A stretch of 64,000 bases of DNA from Euclidia mi (GCA_944739405.2 OX123185.2:6817840-6881839); one strand, 5' to 3'. Positions 46,162-59,099 are shown, counted from the stretch's first letter. Program-made: numbers and translations. The notes: a model not told the origin generated them from the letters alone.

Positions 46162-47520
46162 TTTGTAATATGTATCGATAAACGTAATCGAGTTTTAAAA
46201 TTAAATGCAAACAAACTGTAACAATTAATTTTAAGAATCGTACACCAACGGCACTTTTATCGTGAGTGCTTGAAATTAAAATATTTTCCCCAGACAAAAT
46301 TAAATACTTTCATGCGTATCGTTAAAGCTCAATTTAAATATACATATCATTATTAAAATTAAGTGCTTAAAGAAATGAACACCGAGCAGTAATTAAAGCA
46401 ACTGATTTTTCGAAATTTGTCCAATTAGCGCGCATGCAGTAAGGATTGTTCAATTAATGGCATATTAATAAGCGAAAATGAGAGTAAAATGAGGGAGATT
46501 AATTTAATTATGAATAAATGAACGTTAAATTTAAATAGTTTTTCTACACTGCATGAGCACCATCATGCTATAAAGAGCAATATTGTTTGATAATTGTTAT
46601 TGAATACAGTCTGCCATGTGACGTACACACGACTAACAAAGTCAGTTGATATTTGCCACGGGCCACTGATTGCGGCTGATATTCGCGGTGCCAAAAAAGG
46701 AAAATGGCTCATGGGTGCATCGGTGGGCTAGCAACAATACTTATTAAAGTTGTGACAAAAATGGGTGAAAATCGTCTTCAAGCAGTTTTATTCTAATTCC
46801 GACGCAATAAGGTTAAATATTACAATATTGAACGCTAAAAAGGGAGAAAAGTATTGCTGAATGATGGTTTTCAACTTACTTAAATACAGTTTTGAATTTT
46901 CATGCAGTTTGCATTATAGAGTTAGTCCCAAGCTAATTATTTGGTTTGGCAGCCTAGCTGGCAAACATTCAATTATACTGTAATATTATCCCAAAAATGC
47001 ATAGCTTTTTTAATATTCATGTGATTTGTAAAAATAATAAAAAAATATATCACCAATAATTATTGTTATCTGGCGTGATCAACATTTTCTCAGTAATATT
47101 CAGGTACATAGCTTTCAAGTAACATACTTTTGTTAAATTCATTAATATTTAAGGCATTATTGCTTTCGCGTTCATTTTAGGAATCATAAAAGGTGAATTT
47201 TAATAAACACTGCTATCCACTGGTTTATATTTTTTATGCCACGTCAATGAAACGAAATTTTTATCATTTTAATTTCGCTTCACTAATGGATCTCTGTCAA
47301 TCGAAGGATTGTCTGAAATAAATCTCTTTTATCTTTCTTATTTTAACTTTATAACATGCTATGCATCAGGTGCACAGTAGAGCATCTTTAAGGTTAATAT
47401 TATCAAATTTTGCATCGCTGTCTTTATTTTAGTGTAGTAAATTCGATCTGGTTCTTCTTGAGAGCTGAAAAACACTTAGTTAAAAGACATTTGGGGGACG
47501 CTCTTGTCCTTTAATTTATA
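46162..47520. other. AT-rich intergenic sequence
   Basis: No gene seen. Confidence 0.45.
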
Positions 47521-47521
47521 A

Positions 47522-48790
47522 TTTTTTTTTATTTTTTTTATTTTTTTTTTATTATTGAATAGGTACAGTAACAGGATACAGATTAATTCGTACTTAATCT
47601 ATGAACAGTATACAATACACAAATCTGAAGCCCAATCAAAACTATACACAGCATTTTTTAGTAAACACTTGAGATTAAACTACTACAGAAATAAAAAATA
47701 AAATCAACAAATTAAAAACAGCAGACACTTATACAGAGGAGATTCAAAGTTACATTTTATGAATATATATGTATTCTTTTAATTTACAATAACATGCTTT
47801 ATACTAATTTAGCCAAAGTGCTTTTATATTTATTGAGCTGATTCTGGAAAATGTCAACCTGGGAACATATAGTATTATATTGACTACACATTCGTGAGAT
47901 TGGATTGTTTTGGGATACATTATTGTTGCTAGTGGGAACGGAAAAAAGTTGTTGGATACGCACAGATCTGGTAGGTATCTTGAGTTGGATACGACCTAGA
48001 AGTTGACTATCGAGGTTGCCATTTACAATCTTGTGTAGGGTGCACATGTCGCTCATCCATCTTCTGTTCTTAAGACTGGTCATTTCAAAGTAACAGAGTC
48101 GACTCTCATAGTCTTGAAGTTTACGGCGTAGGCCAAACTTATAAGATAGTGCTCTAACAAAACGTCTCTGAACTGCCTCTAATCTATCTATATGACTCGT
48201 GTAAATGGGAGACCATATTGTTGAACAATACTCAAGCGTGGTTCTTACTAAGCAATAGTGCAGTATGATTAAAGATTTTACTTGCTTGAATGGTCTAGCA
48301 TTTCGGAGCACAAAGGATAGCATTCGATGAGCCTTATTACATATGTGGTCATAGTGAGGTCTAAAAGACATTGATGAGTCAAACAACACTCCCAAATCAC
48401 GCACCACTTTAACCCTATCTATTGCCACTCCCTCTATATGATATTGGTATTCTAGCTTCTTCTTGTTTTTAGTAAAACTAATAGCTAGGCATTTTCCTGT
48501 ATTGAGGGACATAGAATTTTCATGGCACCATACAACTATTCTATTTAAATCAGATTGGAGGCTTTCACAATCACGAAGATCAGATATACATCGAAAGATT
48601 TTTATATCATCAGCATACGCTAGGCACTTACTATCAATTTTATTAAGTAAGTCATTTATAAATATTAAAAAGAGAAGAGGACCCAGATTAGAGCCTTGTG
48701 GGACTCCAGATGTCGCCAAAAATGGGCTTGACTCATATCCACCAAGTGCTACAAGCTGTGTGCGATTTAGTAGGTGTAGCGAGTTATTGG
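47522..48790 (-). mobile_element. LINE C, 5'-truncated
   Basis: Poly-T (minus-strand poly-A) tract at 47522-47553, about 245 bp of 3' UTR, then the RT C-terminal half. It loses homology at about 48790. A relative of LINE D by motif order but clearly a different family. Confidence 0.85.
47799..48790 (-). pseudogene. LINE C ORF2 reverse transcriptase, C-terminal half
   Basis: Open throughout about 330 codons. NRTQLVALGG leads into SGVPQGSNLGPLLFLIFIND, then LAYADDIKIF, then VVRDLGVLFDSSMSFRPHYD, LEYCSTIWSP and LEAVQRRFVRALSYKFGLR, and a C-terminal segment with SRMCSQYNTICSQVDIFQNQ. This layout is that of Jockey/R1-group LINEs. The first RT motifs and the endonuclease are absent. The lack of stops suggests a fairly recent insertion. 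Confidence 0.88.
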
Positions 48791-48950
48791 TTCACTAAAC
48801 CGGACATAACACTTAAAATAACATCGGGAATATCACTTTGAAATACAAGTAATAGTGTATGACCTTCTTGAAGTGAACACAACATGCTTTATAAAAATAG
48901 ACTTAAGTTTAGTACATCACAATCTTATACCTAAAATAATGAAATATAAA

Positions 48951-51855
48951 TTATATATCTTTTTTGGAAAGAAAAGTTTTTAACGAATGAACCGATACAT
49001 GGAAAATGTCAATTTCGTTGCAAAGATTGTTGTAGGCTGAGCACATACGATTCAACGGTGCATGCTGTCCATAATTAGTGCGGCAAAGGGGCAAGCTTAA
49101 AGTTTTTCTATTATGGATACGGCTTCCAGACCGCGGAACAACAAGGTTCATATTTTCAAGTAAAGATGGGCTGTCTAATTTTCCATTTATCAATTTGTGC
49201 AGATACACGACATCGGCGACATGTCTTCTATGTTTCAAAGTTATAAGTTTGAAGTGCTTAAGCCTAGATTCATAGGACGTGAGATTACGGCAAAGGTTAT
49301 GTGCATATGATAAATGGTATAGGAACTGTTTCTGAATTTTCTCTATTCTAGAAATATGTACTTCATAAGATGGGCTCCATACCTGGCAGCAATATTCAAG
49401 GATTGATCTTACATAACAGTTATAAAGAAGAACAGGAACTTCATAATCCTTAAAGAATTTAGTTTGCCGTATGACAAATCCTGCTAAACGTGCACTTTTA
49501 CATGTAATGCTATCTATATGTTCACGGAAGTCTAATTTGCTGTCAACTACAACCCCCAGGTCTCTTATGTTCGACACCTCAGTTATTGGAGTATTGGCGA
49601 TATAATAAGTAGCAGACATGGGATTTCGTTTACGTGTAAATTTAATATGAAAACATTTGGAGATATTTACCGTCATTCCATTTAATGAGCACCAATTATT
49701 TATTGCGTTAATGTCAACTTGAAGAGAGCAAACATCATTGTGGTTAGATACAATTCTGTATATTTTAAGATCATCTGCGAACATTTGAAATTTAGATGCT
49801 ATGACAGAACATAGGTCATTTACATAGATTAGAAAGAAAAGAGGCCCCAACTGGGATCCCTGGGGCACCCCAGATGGCACTGTTCTAGCTACAGACTAAT
49901 AGCCCCTTATTTTAACGAGCTGTGATCTATTGTTGAGATAAGATTCACAACATCTAAGTAAAGAACCACAAATTCCCGCATGAGCCATTTTCTGGATAAG
50001 TAGACCGTGGTCAACCACGTCGAAAGCCTTTGAAAAATCTGTATAAATAGCATGAACTTCTGATTTGTCTTCTATTGCTTCGTAAATATTCGTGACATAA
50101 TCTAAAAGGTTCGACGTGGTTGACCTGCCAGGCAGAAATCCGTGCTGATTAATATTGAAAAATTGTTTCAAATGAAATTGTATTCTACTCTGAATCAGTT
50201 TCTCAAAAACTTTTCCCATCGCGGATAAAATCGAGACCGGTCTGTAGTTTGTAATATCACTTCGATCCCCTTTTTTGTAAATCGGAGTGACGTGAGCGAG
50301 CTTCCACTTAATAGGAAAAGTTCCCTCAGAAAGAGACTTGTTAAAAATGTGATAAAGTGGGTCAACAAGGTGCTCTGCACAGCGTTTCAGAAATATTGTA
50401 GGAATAGAATCAGGTCCCGGTCCTTTGTTGATATTTAAAGAATTTAGACAATCTAGAATATCTTTTCTAGAGATGTAAACTGAACCCAGTGATACCAGGT
50501 TATCGATTGAGTCTTCGGAAGACGAAGCTCTTTTTGCCTGTTTGCTATCAGAGTATACTGAATGAAAGTATTCGGAGAAAAGGTCACTGATGCTTTGCCC
50601 GCCTTGAACAGTTATATCATTATAAAACATTTCATCAGGAATTTCACTACTATTTGATCTCATCGATTTAATATAAGTCCAAAAGTATTTCGGATCTGTC
50701 TTAATGTAATTTTTTGAATCAGTTTTAAATTTATTTAGACATTCTTGTACCATTGTTTTACAGCGATCTCGTAACATTTTATATGTAATTAAATCCATAG
50801 GGTTGGAATATTTTTTAAACTTATTATGTATTTTATTTTTCTCTTTTAAGCTTTTCAGTAGAGACTGACTGAACCAAAAGGGGTATTTACTATTTTTACC
50901 GCGACATACAGGCGTGTTATTAGAAATTATTGGTGTAAGTATAGTGTAAAATGAGTCTACAGCATCATCTATTGTTTTTACTAAATTTAAGTGTTTGTTC
51001 CAGTCAGTCGCTTCCAATTCTTCGTTGATTTTTTTTAAAATTAGCCTTAGAATAATTTAATGATTTGGATTTGTTAATTTTAGGAGGTTTCTGAGATAAA
51101 AGTTTCAAAGAAATACTCAAAGCTGGATGATGACTGTCTTCTTCAACTAAAGCTGTCTTCGATTCGGACACCTTAAAAAGTTTACTAGAGTTAGTTATAA
51201 TTAAGTCTAATATACGGCCACTAGTATTTTTAACTGAATTAATATTGTAAAGATCATTTAGGGAAAGAGCATCAGTAAGTATACTATCTGTATTGTTTAG
51301 GCCAGTTGGAATTAATAAATTCGAATTGGTATCGAGTTGCCATATTAAATTTGGTATATTAAAATCACCCGTTAGTAACAAAATTGAGTTGTTTGGTAAT
51401 TTGTGTTGAATTACGTGTGTCAAATGAGACATAAGATCATCAAGACGTGTGCTAGTTACAGGAGGTGGGAAATATAAATTGCAGATACAAAGTGAGATGG
51501 TTGAGTTTCCTTGTTTAAGTTTTAATAGTATCCAGAGATCCTCGTCTACAGACTCCCATTTTAATTTTCGGACAGACTCATACTTTTTTGACACTGCGAT
51601 AAGAACACCGCCACCTTCTTTCTTTAAAGAAGAAAAAGAACTACGGTCGCGTCTAAATATCGTGTATCTGCTATCCACGATCTCATGGTCGTATACTGAT
51701 TCATTCAGCCACGTCTCAGTTAAAAGAATCACATCTAAGTCTTGCTCGAGCACATTGTTTCGTATGATCTCAGTTTTAGTCCTAAGACCCCTAACATTCT
51801 GATACAATATATTTAAAGTGGTGCATTTGTTACTCAAATTTAACAGTGAACACAT
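48951..51855 (-). pseudogene. LINE D ORF2: APE-type endonuclease and reverse transcriptase
   Basis: Endonuclease (51004-51855): YQNVRGLRTK, LLTETWLNE, LLTGDFNIP, DLIITN and EDSHHPALS carry the expected catalytic Asn, Glu, Asp/Asn and His positions. RT (about 49000-50500): NYRPVSILSAMGKVFEKL, NQHGFLPGRST, YTDFSKAFDVVDH, SGVPQGSQLGPLFFLIYVND, MFADDLKIY. Two lesions: an extra A in a run of eight near 51036-51043 shifts the frame after the endonuclease, and an in-frame TAG at 49896-49898 lies just before the GVPQG motif. All catalytic residues survive. Homopolymer length errors in assembly could explain the first lesion. Confidence 0.92.
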
Positions 51856-51906
51856 GCAAAAAATATAGCAATTATAAAAATAAATAAATTGAAGAAAACC
51901 GTTATT

Positions 51907-52888
51907 TTATATAGATTTGAGGAAGTCCGAATTTTTCACTGCTAAAGTTTTACTATTAATATCTTTCTTAATAAAAATACGACCGGTTCGCACCCAAACA
52001 AATTGATAGCCGTTATTTTTCGCAAATTGTCGAGCTTCAGCGTGCAACTGCTTATTTGCTGGAGATGAATGTTCACATACATAAACCGGGTCTTTGCCAG
52101 CTATGCCGAGGTGTGAGGTATTAAGCTTCTCACCTGGTTGCTTCTTATTAAACGTTTTAACTGCTGCTAAAATACTGTCGCGAACTAGCGGACTAGATAG
52201 CTTTACCATTATTGAGCGCGGATGTTTTGATTCCTGGTTGACCTTGGCTACACGATGATAATTCAGTAGTTCCTGTTCTGGTAGTGTGTAACCTACAGTC
52301 GTTGACAACTGTTGTATTACCGTCTTCAAGTTCTCAGTTCTATGCTCTGGAACACATTGAATCTCAAGGTTCGATTCTCTGGACTGTTGTTCAAATTGGT
52401 TCAGCCTGGTGTTAATATCAGATAAGTTAATTCTTAACGATTTATTCTCAGCTTTCAGATTTTCAATCTTTTTGGTTTTTGAATCAAGTTCTTCTTTAAA
52501 ATGGTCGTACTTTGTAGACATAAAGTTAACACTGGCAGTTAGCTCCTCAATTTTGCTTCGAATGTGTTAGAAGTTGCGACAATGAATCTTCAAGCTTCTT
52601 ATTAAAGAACTGTTTTAGTTCTTCAATGTTATATACTGTAGGAGATTCGATGTTCAACCCGGTATTGCTTGATTGGGAGGGGGTGAGCGGATTTTCACCT
52701 AGTTTGCCTTTTGGCTTAGACTCCTTGCACTCTAAACACTTCCACGCCGCTTTATAAGCCTTAGATTCCTTTGAGAAAGTTTCTGTAGGCACCCCTAAAC
52801 ACTGATAATGATACGCAGTGTTGCACTTGGAGCAAGTTTTTAAGTCAGAGGATTTTATTTGCTTCGTACATTTACTACATATACTCAT
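51907..52888 (-). pseudogene. LINE D ORF1: PHD finger, coiled coil, FP/L1-ORF1-like domain
   Basis: N-terminal PHD-type zinc finger (52547-52888): CSKC, CSKC, HYQC and CLEC pairs in Cys4-His-Cys3 order. Then a linker, then after a frame change near 52545-52565 a heptad-like coiled coil (KTKKIENLKAENKSLR...), an RRM/L1-ORF1-like region, and a C-terminal segment (YVCEHSSPANKQLHAEAR, FVWVRTGRIFIKKD) resembling the conserved domain of baculovirus FP proteins, which is known to be shared with insect LINE ORF1s. It probably binds element RNA as a chaperone; the PHD finger may bind histone tails. One frameshift separates the two halves. It is a LINE protein here and I see no sign of viral origin. 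Confidence 0.85.
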
Positions 52889-52950
52889 ATTGTTATTTTA
52901 CCACAAACGGGATAATTTTTATTACTTGGCAACACTGTACAAGTGTCAGT

Positions 52951-53985
52951 TTCAAAAACGACAGCTGTCAGTTGATTATGACAGTGGGAATGAGGTAAAT
53001 CGGCGGTATTTCTTGAGTTAAAATGACAATCCAATTTTATAATTATTTTGAGGGTAGAAAATTATATCTTATCTTTGTTGATTTCGGCGATTGTAGTACA
53101 CGTTGATGTTTGCAAACGATGACACAGGATCCTTATTAGTTGAAAATCACTATGGTAATACACAAGAACTGATATTTCAAGGATTATTATTTTAATATTA
53201 AATGATAACTGGACCGTGATGTACACTAGCAGTGTTGCCACTGTATATAATTCATAATAGCTTAAGATCATACCGTAACCGAGTTGGTGAAATATTGGAG
53301 ACTCTCACCTCGTAAACTCGGGTTGTTACCAACGTGCTGTTTTGTTTGCTATGCTAAAGCTTTGCAGCATGTTTTATTGATTTTTAAAACCTTCCTCTAA
53401 ATATAGGGTAACCCACTCAAAAATATTCAAATCGGGCCAGTCGTTTCTGAGATAAGCTAAGCTAATTAACAACACAAAAACTCTTTTGCTTTATAATGTT
53501 AATATTGATATTGATAAAAAAATAGGTTTAAAAATTATAACCCGACTACATCAGAATGTGGGTTTAGAAAGGACGAAACAAGTAAATAGCTCATTCAGAT
53601 ATAAATCCAGAAAATGCTTAAGCTAGAGCCGTGGTAAAAAAATATTTCATTTTACTGAACGTTGGGTGAACAATTGTAGTTTTCGTATTTTTTTAACATT
53701 AGTGCATTATAACAACTACATTCTTGTCCACGGTATAGTTTGAAACTATATAGGTAGGATCCTAATATAGGTACTTTTCTGTTCGCCTCATAACGTTTAT
53801 TCAAAACTTTATAGTTTTCGGTCGAAAAAGACCTAAAACTAAAACACCTAAATGAACACAAACTCATTATATTTATTTGTTTATTACTAGTAATGGTAGT
53901 ATTCTTACTACAAAGAATCTTACCATAATGACAGGTTATCCAAAACTAGATTTAAACATTTCACGTGTACGGCAAATACTTATAA
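52951..53985. other. AT-rich sequence upstream of LINE D
   Basis: 52900-53010 may be the LINE D 5' UTR. cccgactacatcag near 53541 recalls the acccgactgc family. No gene. Confidence 0.4.
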
Positions 53986-54011
53986 TTTTTTTTTTTTTTT
54001 TTTTTTTTTTT
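53986..54011 (-). repeat. Poly-T tract of 26 bases
   Basis: Looks like the poly-A tail of a minus-strand retroposed sequence; the body after it (to about 54120) is not recognised. Confidence 0.7.
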
Positions 54012-54122
54012 CTTTCTAAATATATTTTGAAGATAGCTTTGGAAATGTCTGTCTAGAATATTTCGAGTCGCAACTTCAGAAAATTAAGGTAATATTGGTT
54101 TTAAATGTCCCTGTGGATTGAT

Positions 54123-54370
54123 TTCAAAGTCAAAGTCAAAATCCTTTATTCATTTGGGTCACAATGTGACGCTTATGAACGTCAAAGAATAAATTTATAA
54201 AATATTTACTTAATGATTCTACATTTACATTTACTGCTATGTTCGCAAAGCAAGGGCGTAGAACCATGAAAAAGAACGGGCAATAAAACTCATGGTCACT
54301 TTTTTTCATCGCCAGGTTTTGCATAATAAACATAATTTACATTTTGTTAGGTGCTACAATTTTGAAAAAA
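54123..54370 (-). repeat. LINE 3'-end repeat, second copy
   Basis: Starts tcaaagtcaaagtcaaaat and matches 33115-33360 through aagaacgggcaataaaactc. Confidence 0.8.
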
Positions 54371-55340
54371 AAAACTTATTTCTACCTGAAACCTTACGAT
54401 CCAATAATAACAGTAAGGAACTGTTGAGTGTTTGTAAAGTACACATACAATCTAATTACTTTACCTTACAATTACAATCTAATTTCCATGTATCATGAAT
54501 CACATATTATTTCATAACAATTGATTTTACAACTGACATGATACATGACAATCGATATTTCGTCAAAAATCGTCTCTAGATGGCACTGATATGGCAAGAC
54601 GACAAATGAGGTTATTGAGCTGTCTCCGGGCACCAAATTGAAGAGTTTTTTGATCGCAAACGGTACCTACTGTACAATAATGTCAATAATACTCCCAAAA
54701 TAATGTTTACCTGTTATAGCATATTTTAAACTTACTGATAACACTTTTCTAACAACTTTTAACAGGATTCATAATGGTTCTATTAAAAATTTGGTTCAAT
54801 TTTCAAACTAAATTTAAAAGTCGTACATGGTTGATTAGTTAGCCTCAGAGTAATTAATTATTTATAAAGGGGAAAGGGAACGCATGTTTTATTAGATGTT
54901 AGGAAAAAGGTGAAGGATTGCTTTTATGATTTATGTACCTTTCTTTGAGGAGATTTGTTTTTCCTAGGGCACACCTTGCACGTTTTGAGTGCAGCCTGTA
55001 AGAGCTTTCTGTTGATACCTGATACTTAAAGTACAAATTTAGTAGAAGTAATAATATGAGAACGTAAATGAAAAAAAAAATTCTTCTTTTTTTTTCTTTT
55101 TTAAAACTACGTAACCTGTTCACATATCAACATTACATATGTAACCACAGGTTACATAGATATGTAAGTACTAACCAGTCTCAATCGCTTAATTATTTGT
55201 TCGTTGATTTCTTTTTTGCCAACATGTTGATGATTTTGCTTGAGGTGGCTGGTGAATATCCCATGACAACTGCTGACATAATTATGACATGCTAAATCAT
55301 CCATACTAATTTTTTTTAAAGACATCTGCACAAAGGCTAG
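54371..55340. other. AT-rich intergenic sequence
   Basis: No gene or named repeat. Confidence 0.45.
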
Positions 55341-55344
55341 ATCT

Positions 55345-55515
55345 TGTGTCGCGGGAAACTTTACAAACATACAACTAACGGACACAATAAACACCCACAC
55401 TAGAACCAACAATTTATGAATCACATAAGGTGTTGTCTCGTGTGAGATTCGAACCCACAACACTCGGAGAAGTGGCAAGCGGCGAGGCGGCCGCTTACAC
55501 CATTAAACCAACTGT
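55345..55515 (-). repeat. SINE S3, intact at the Transib target position
   Basis: Minus-strand tRNA-like head with B box (gattcgaacccac on the plus strand) and the body acaaacat..actaacggacac. It shows the unbroken form of the sequence that the Transib at 2151-5014 interrupts. Confidence 0.85.
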
Positions 55516-56540
55516 GCGGTCATTACGAATTTGCAAATCGATATGCTATTGAAACTCGATACATCATTTTAATAGGGGTGCAAATAACACCCATATCGGT
55601 TAAAGTATTTATAGCCCTGACACATTAATTTGCATCGTTTGGGAATCGATCTCAAACCTCTTCACAGCGTACAGTCATCCATATTTCAGGGACTAAACAA
55701 CTGTTCTGTGGATTAAACTATATCTGACGAACGCAATATATACTTACGTTCCTACGTCTCCCAGATTATTGTGTACACGTGCTAAGCGGATATAGTGAAC
55801 CGATTACTTAGTACTATCGTGCACAATGGTAAATACTAATAACTGGGACTCGGTATGATAGCTTATGGCATATTATCTAGGGACACAGGTAGGACGAGCT
55901 AAAGCGCTGTCTGGACATCTCAAGTCGTGCGACGTATTTATAATATGCATTCAACCGTATTGTAATCATGCGACACGATTATCTTAAGCTAAATTGAATG
56001 GCTATTTGCGTTTCATAACGTGCAAGCAAGGCAAACTTCAGCTTTGCTGTTATAGTGCCTGTCAAGACATTTAACTGCTACACTATACGTGCAACTAATA
56101 CTCACTTGCTTTAGGTTATGCTTGATGTAGAAAACTTTTAATATTTTTATTAAATATATGCGAAGCTTTAACCTTATTAGTCTTAGGCTTATGTTTAACT
56201 TACCACCAGATATAGTTACATATAACAGACAAAATTAAGTAGTAAATGATCACCAAAATAAAACCCGCATTTTAATGTAAAAGTGTAACCAAAGTTTTAA
56301 AATTTGGCCATCCTATTTAAGCAAAATGACTCCAAATAAATCATTGTTAACCCAAAAGTAGTAAATGATCACCAAAATTAAACCAGCATTTTAATGTAAA
56401 ATTATAACCAAAGCTTTTTTATTAGTTGTATGAAATACAACATAAATTGGACTTAGTTACACCACCTACTTTAATGAACTAAGTTGACGCAGCCCTGCAG
56501 CGGGCTCCGTCAACGTTTTCGTCCTCCGAAGTTGTTATTA
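55516..56540. other. Intergenic sequence
   Basis: An internal direct repeat (agtaaatgatcaccaaaat, ccagcattttaatgtaaaa) occurs near 56240-56290 and 56358-56405. Otherwise nothing seen. Confidence 0.45.
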
Positions 56541-56544
56541 CTTA

Positions 56545-56642
56545 AGGCTTATCAGGCAGCATAATATTGAGGGACATGGCAAGATCAAACAGAGGCCTAT
56601 GTTCAGCAGTGGGCAAAGTCAGGCTGTGGATGATGATGATGA
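56545..56642 (+). repeat. RTE/SINE-type tail
   Basis: acagaggcctatgttcagca then gtgggcaaagtcaggctgtg and a gatgatgatgatga end: the typical 3' end of RTE-mobilised moth repeats. Confidence 0.65.
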
Positions 56643-56649
56643 ATCAGGG

Positions 56650-57329
56650 GGCAAATCAACTAAAAAGCACAATAAATGAAATCACTATTGAAATATATAC
56701 TTAAATACTAGGTATCTTAATCCAGAAAGTTGATAATAGGTACAATAAATAAAAGAGTGCGAATAGTTTGTGACCACTTTACTTGTAATACGTACCAGCT
56801 TAAAAATAATTACGGCAACAACCACCCTTAATGACCTTATTTGTAGAATAATAAATAGAACTAAGGTATTAGACGAGTAATTATTAAATCATGCTGAATA
56901 ATTGTTGTCATTATTTATATCGATGGAAATTTTGCGCTGTATCTGAAATTATAGATGGTTCTGCATCGGCAAGAATAATCAGTATGAAGAATTCTTGCGT
57001 TACTGACAACAGACAACGTACACCCAAAACTAAGGCGCGCAAAAAGACGAAATGTGGCATGTATGTTTCTTGAGAAGCGTAGTGGAGAAATAACAAGAGT
57101 TTTTTCTAAATTCTCATGTTATCGGACAGAATGAGTTAAAAAAAAATACATGGATTAAAAAATAGGCAATACTGTAGTGATATGTATAACATCACTTGTC
57201 CCGACTGACATATGTATTATATATATTAAAGCTAGAGAGAGTATACCTATTCAGACAATGGGTTCCTTTAATGACCAAGGAAAGAATTTTAGATATTTTG
57301 TAATTATTAATTAATGACGGTCCGTAGTT
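56650..57329. other. AT-rich intergenic sequence
   Basis: No feature seen. Confidence 0.45.
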
Positions 57330-57373
57330 TCTGCCTACCACTTCGGGCAACAGGCGTGACCCCATGTATGTGT
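57330..57373 (+). repeat. SINE S2, tail only
   Basis: ctgcctaccacttcgggcaa then aggcgtgaccccatgtatg. Confidence 0.65.
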
Positions 57374-57865
57374 GGATTATACGACGTATATGAAGATACT
57401 CGCCTATTAAAAATTAAATCCTGGAGCTCGAGTATATTTAGAAAAAGCGTAGGTGGTCACGTGTCCTCCGTAAATATTATTTTAGCTCCCTCAAATGATT
57501 TTGGGACTTATGGCAACAAACGCGACATACAAAACGACGTAATAGGTGATGTTAGATGATCACAAGTAAAACAAGCATTCATTACTTTGTAAGTTATTAT
57601 AGCATAACGATTGTATGATAATCTACTCGTAACACGTTATTTTATTAACAGAATAATAAAAAGAGGCGGTCGTGTTTTTTAAAATGTCAAAGTGTTAATT
57701 CAGAAATTTCATTGAGTATAGTTTTTTAAACGCCATTATATTTTAATCAAAACATCGATCTGATCGTCTGGGAGTAAGTGATTCTAGGTAAAATGAGGTA
57801 GTGGGCTCGATTCCTATTCACATAAAATTATTGTATAATAAGCAAAATGATTTGCTCTGTAATTA
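57374..57865. other. Intergenic sequence
   Basis: No feature seen. Confidence 0.4.
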
Positions 57866-58010
57866 CATACATACATACTTTGTTACATAGACCTGTTTCT
57901 CGGAGGTTAGGCAGAGTCTACGGAACGCCATTTGCAACGATCCTGACATATCTCTCTTGCTTCATTCACATGAAATGAAATTCCTCTTGCATGCTCTTCT
58001 GTTTGGGGTA
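57866..58010. repeat. Dispersed repeat S4, copy 2
   Basis: Colinear with 12557-12692, starting in the same (ATAC)n tract. Confidence 0.75.
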
Positions 58011-58167
58011 CTTCTAATCTGATGTCTCCAGTCTGTTCAGAGAACGTCTGCTCTGTATTGTGGGTCTGTTATTCGGTAAGTATGCTTATCAGTTATTACC
58101 TTCACTGATATTTGACTCTGTCTAGTTTGGGACCAGAATGAATTATTCCGGTTTAAACATTTTCTTT

Positions 58168-58340
58168 TATAGTCTCACGCCTTTTATCCCCGAAGGGGTA
58201 AGCAGAGGTGTAATATTACACCCACATTTCGCCATGTTTTTTTGGTCTCATGTAATAGAGGGCAAGCCTATCATTTGCCGTTACCAGGCACATCACCAGA
58301 CGCCGTGCTGCTACTGAGAATTCGGGAAAAACTCAGTAAC
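58168..58340 (-). repeat. SINE S2, minus strand
   Basis: atagtctcacgccttttatc, cccgaaggggtaagcagagg, then gggcaagcctatc and ctgctactgagaatt, the reverse of the S2 body. Confidence 0.8.
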
Positions 58341-58496
58341 AGTCATGCACAATCTCCGATCAGCAGTCGCATACGCTATCCACGGGAACACGGACCAATA
58401 ATCGATTAAACCAGGCTAATAGCATATTTATTATGACTAATACGACACTGATATGTAAAAGCTGCGTTAAGTTTATGTTGAATCTTTAAATAGAGA

Positions 58497-58695
58497 GAGA
58501 CGAGTCAGTGGCCCACCTGATGGTAAGTCGTAATCCCAGGTTATACACGTGCCTGTGCGCGGAATCAAAATCTTGCCACTGCATTTTGCGAGGATGAAAA
58601 ATTAGGAGAGACGGAATGGGGTGGCGAAAAAAGTAAGTTCATGCTGGCATCAACAAGGCTGTACACCTGTATCTCCATTCAAAAGTTGCCTGGTG
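58497..58695. repeat. Dispersed repeat fragment
   Basis: cagtggcccacctgatggta and ttcatgctggcatcaacaag resemble a moth repeat related to S6; no second full copy here. Confidence 0.45.
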
Positions 58696-58954
58696 GAAAT
58701 CGCTGTTAGGGGTAATTTCTAAGGTTGTACTCTATATAATATAACATTTCTATGAATGTTCTTAAAAGTTTACAATAAAGTATAAAATAAATAAATAAAT
58801 ACGAACAAAACCTTTACACACATGTCTAACTATAACTAAATCATCTCAAAACAATATTTTGAATCAATTCAACAAGACTTCTATTTATTTCAAGTATTGT
58901 GTCGTTTTATCAATATTTAGCAAAATTTTCTTTCACATTGGCACTTAAATTTCA

Positions 58955-59095
58955 CAAGGCTGGCAACGCACTTCTGACTCCTCTGGTGTTTCGGGTGTCC
59001 ATGGGTGGCGGTAATCGCTTAACATCAGGCGATCCGTCTGCTCCATGGAGTAGAGAATAGGTCTGCTCGTTTGCAATCTCATAAAAAAAAAACAT
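58955..59095. repeat. Dispersed repeat S6, inverted partial copy
   Basis: ccatgggtggcggtaatcgc, ctgctcgtttgcaatctcat and a poly-A tract: S6 in the opposite direction from 44573. Confidence 0.7.
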
Positions 59096-59099
59096 TGTT

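Larger units (their letters stand above)
48800..52950 (-). mobile_element. LINE D, nearly full-length non-LTR retrotransposon
   Basis: Both ORFs present in order on the minus strand: ORF1 (52888 to 51907), 51 bases, ORF2 (51855 to 48951), then about 150 bp of 3' UTR. No poly-A tract is seen, since LINE C starts directly after it, so the 3' end may be disturbed. ORF1 and ORF2 carry only three small lesions in about 3.9 kb. Confidence 0.9.

Noticed and set aside
51907..52521. Integrated baculovirus FP-like gene
   Set aside because: It sits between a PHD finger and a LINE ORF2 in one transcription unit; the domain is shared by insect LINE ORF1s.
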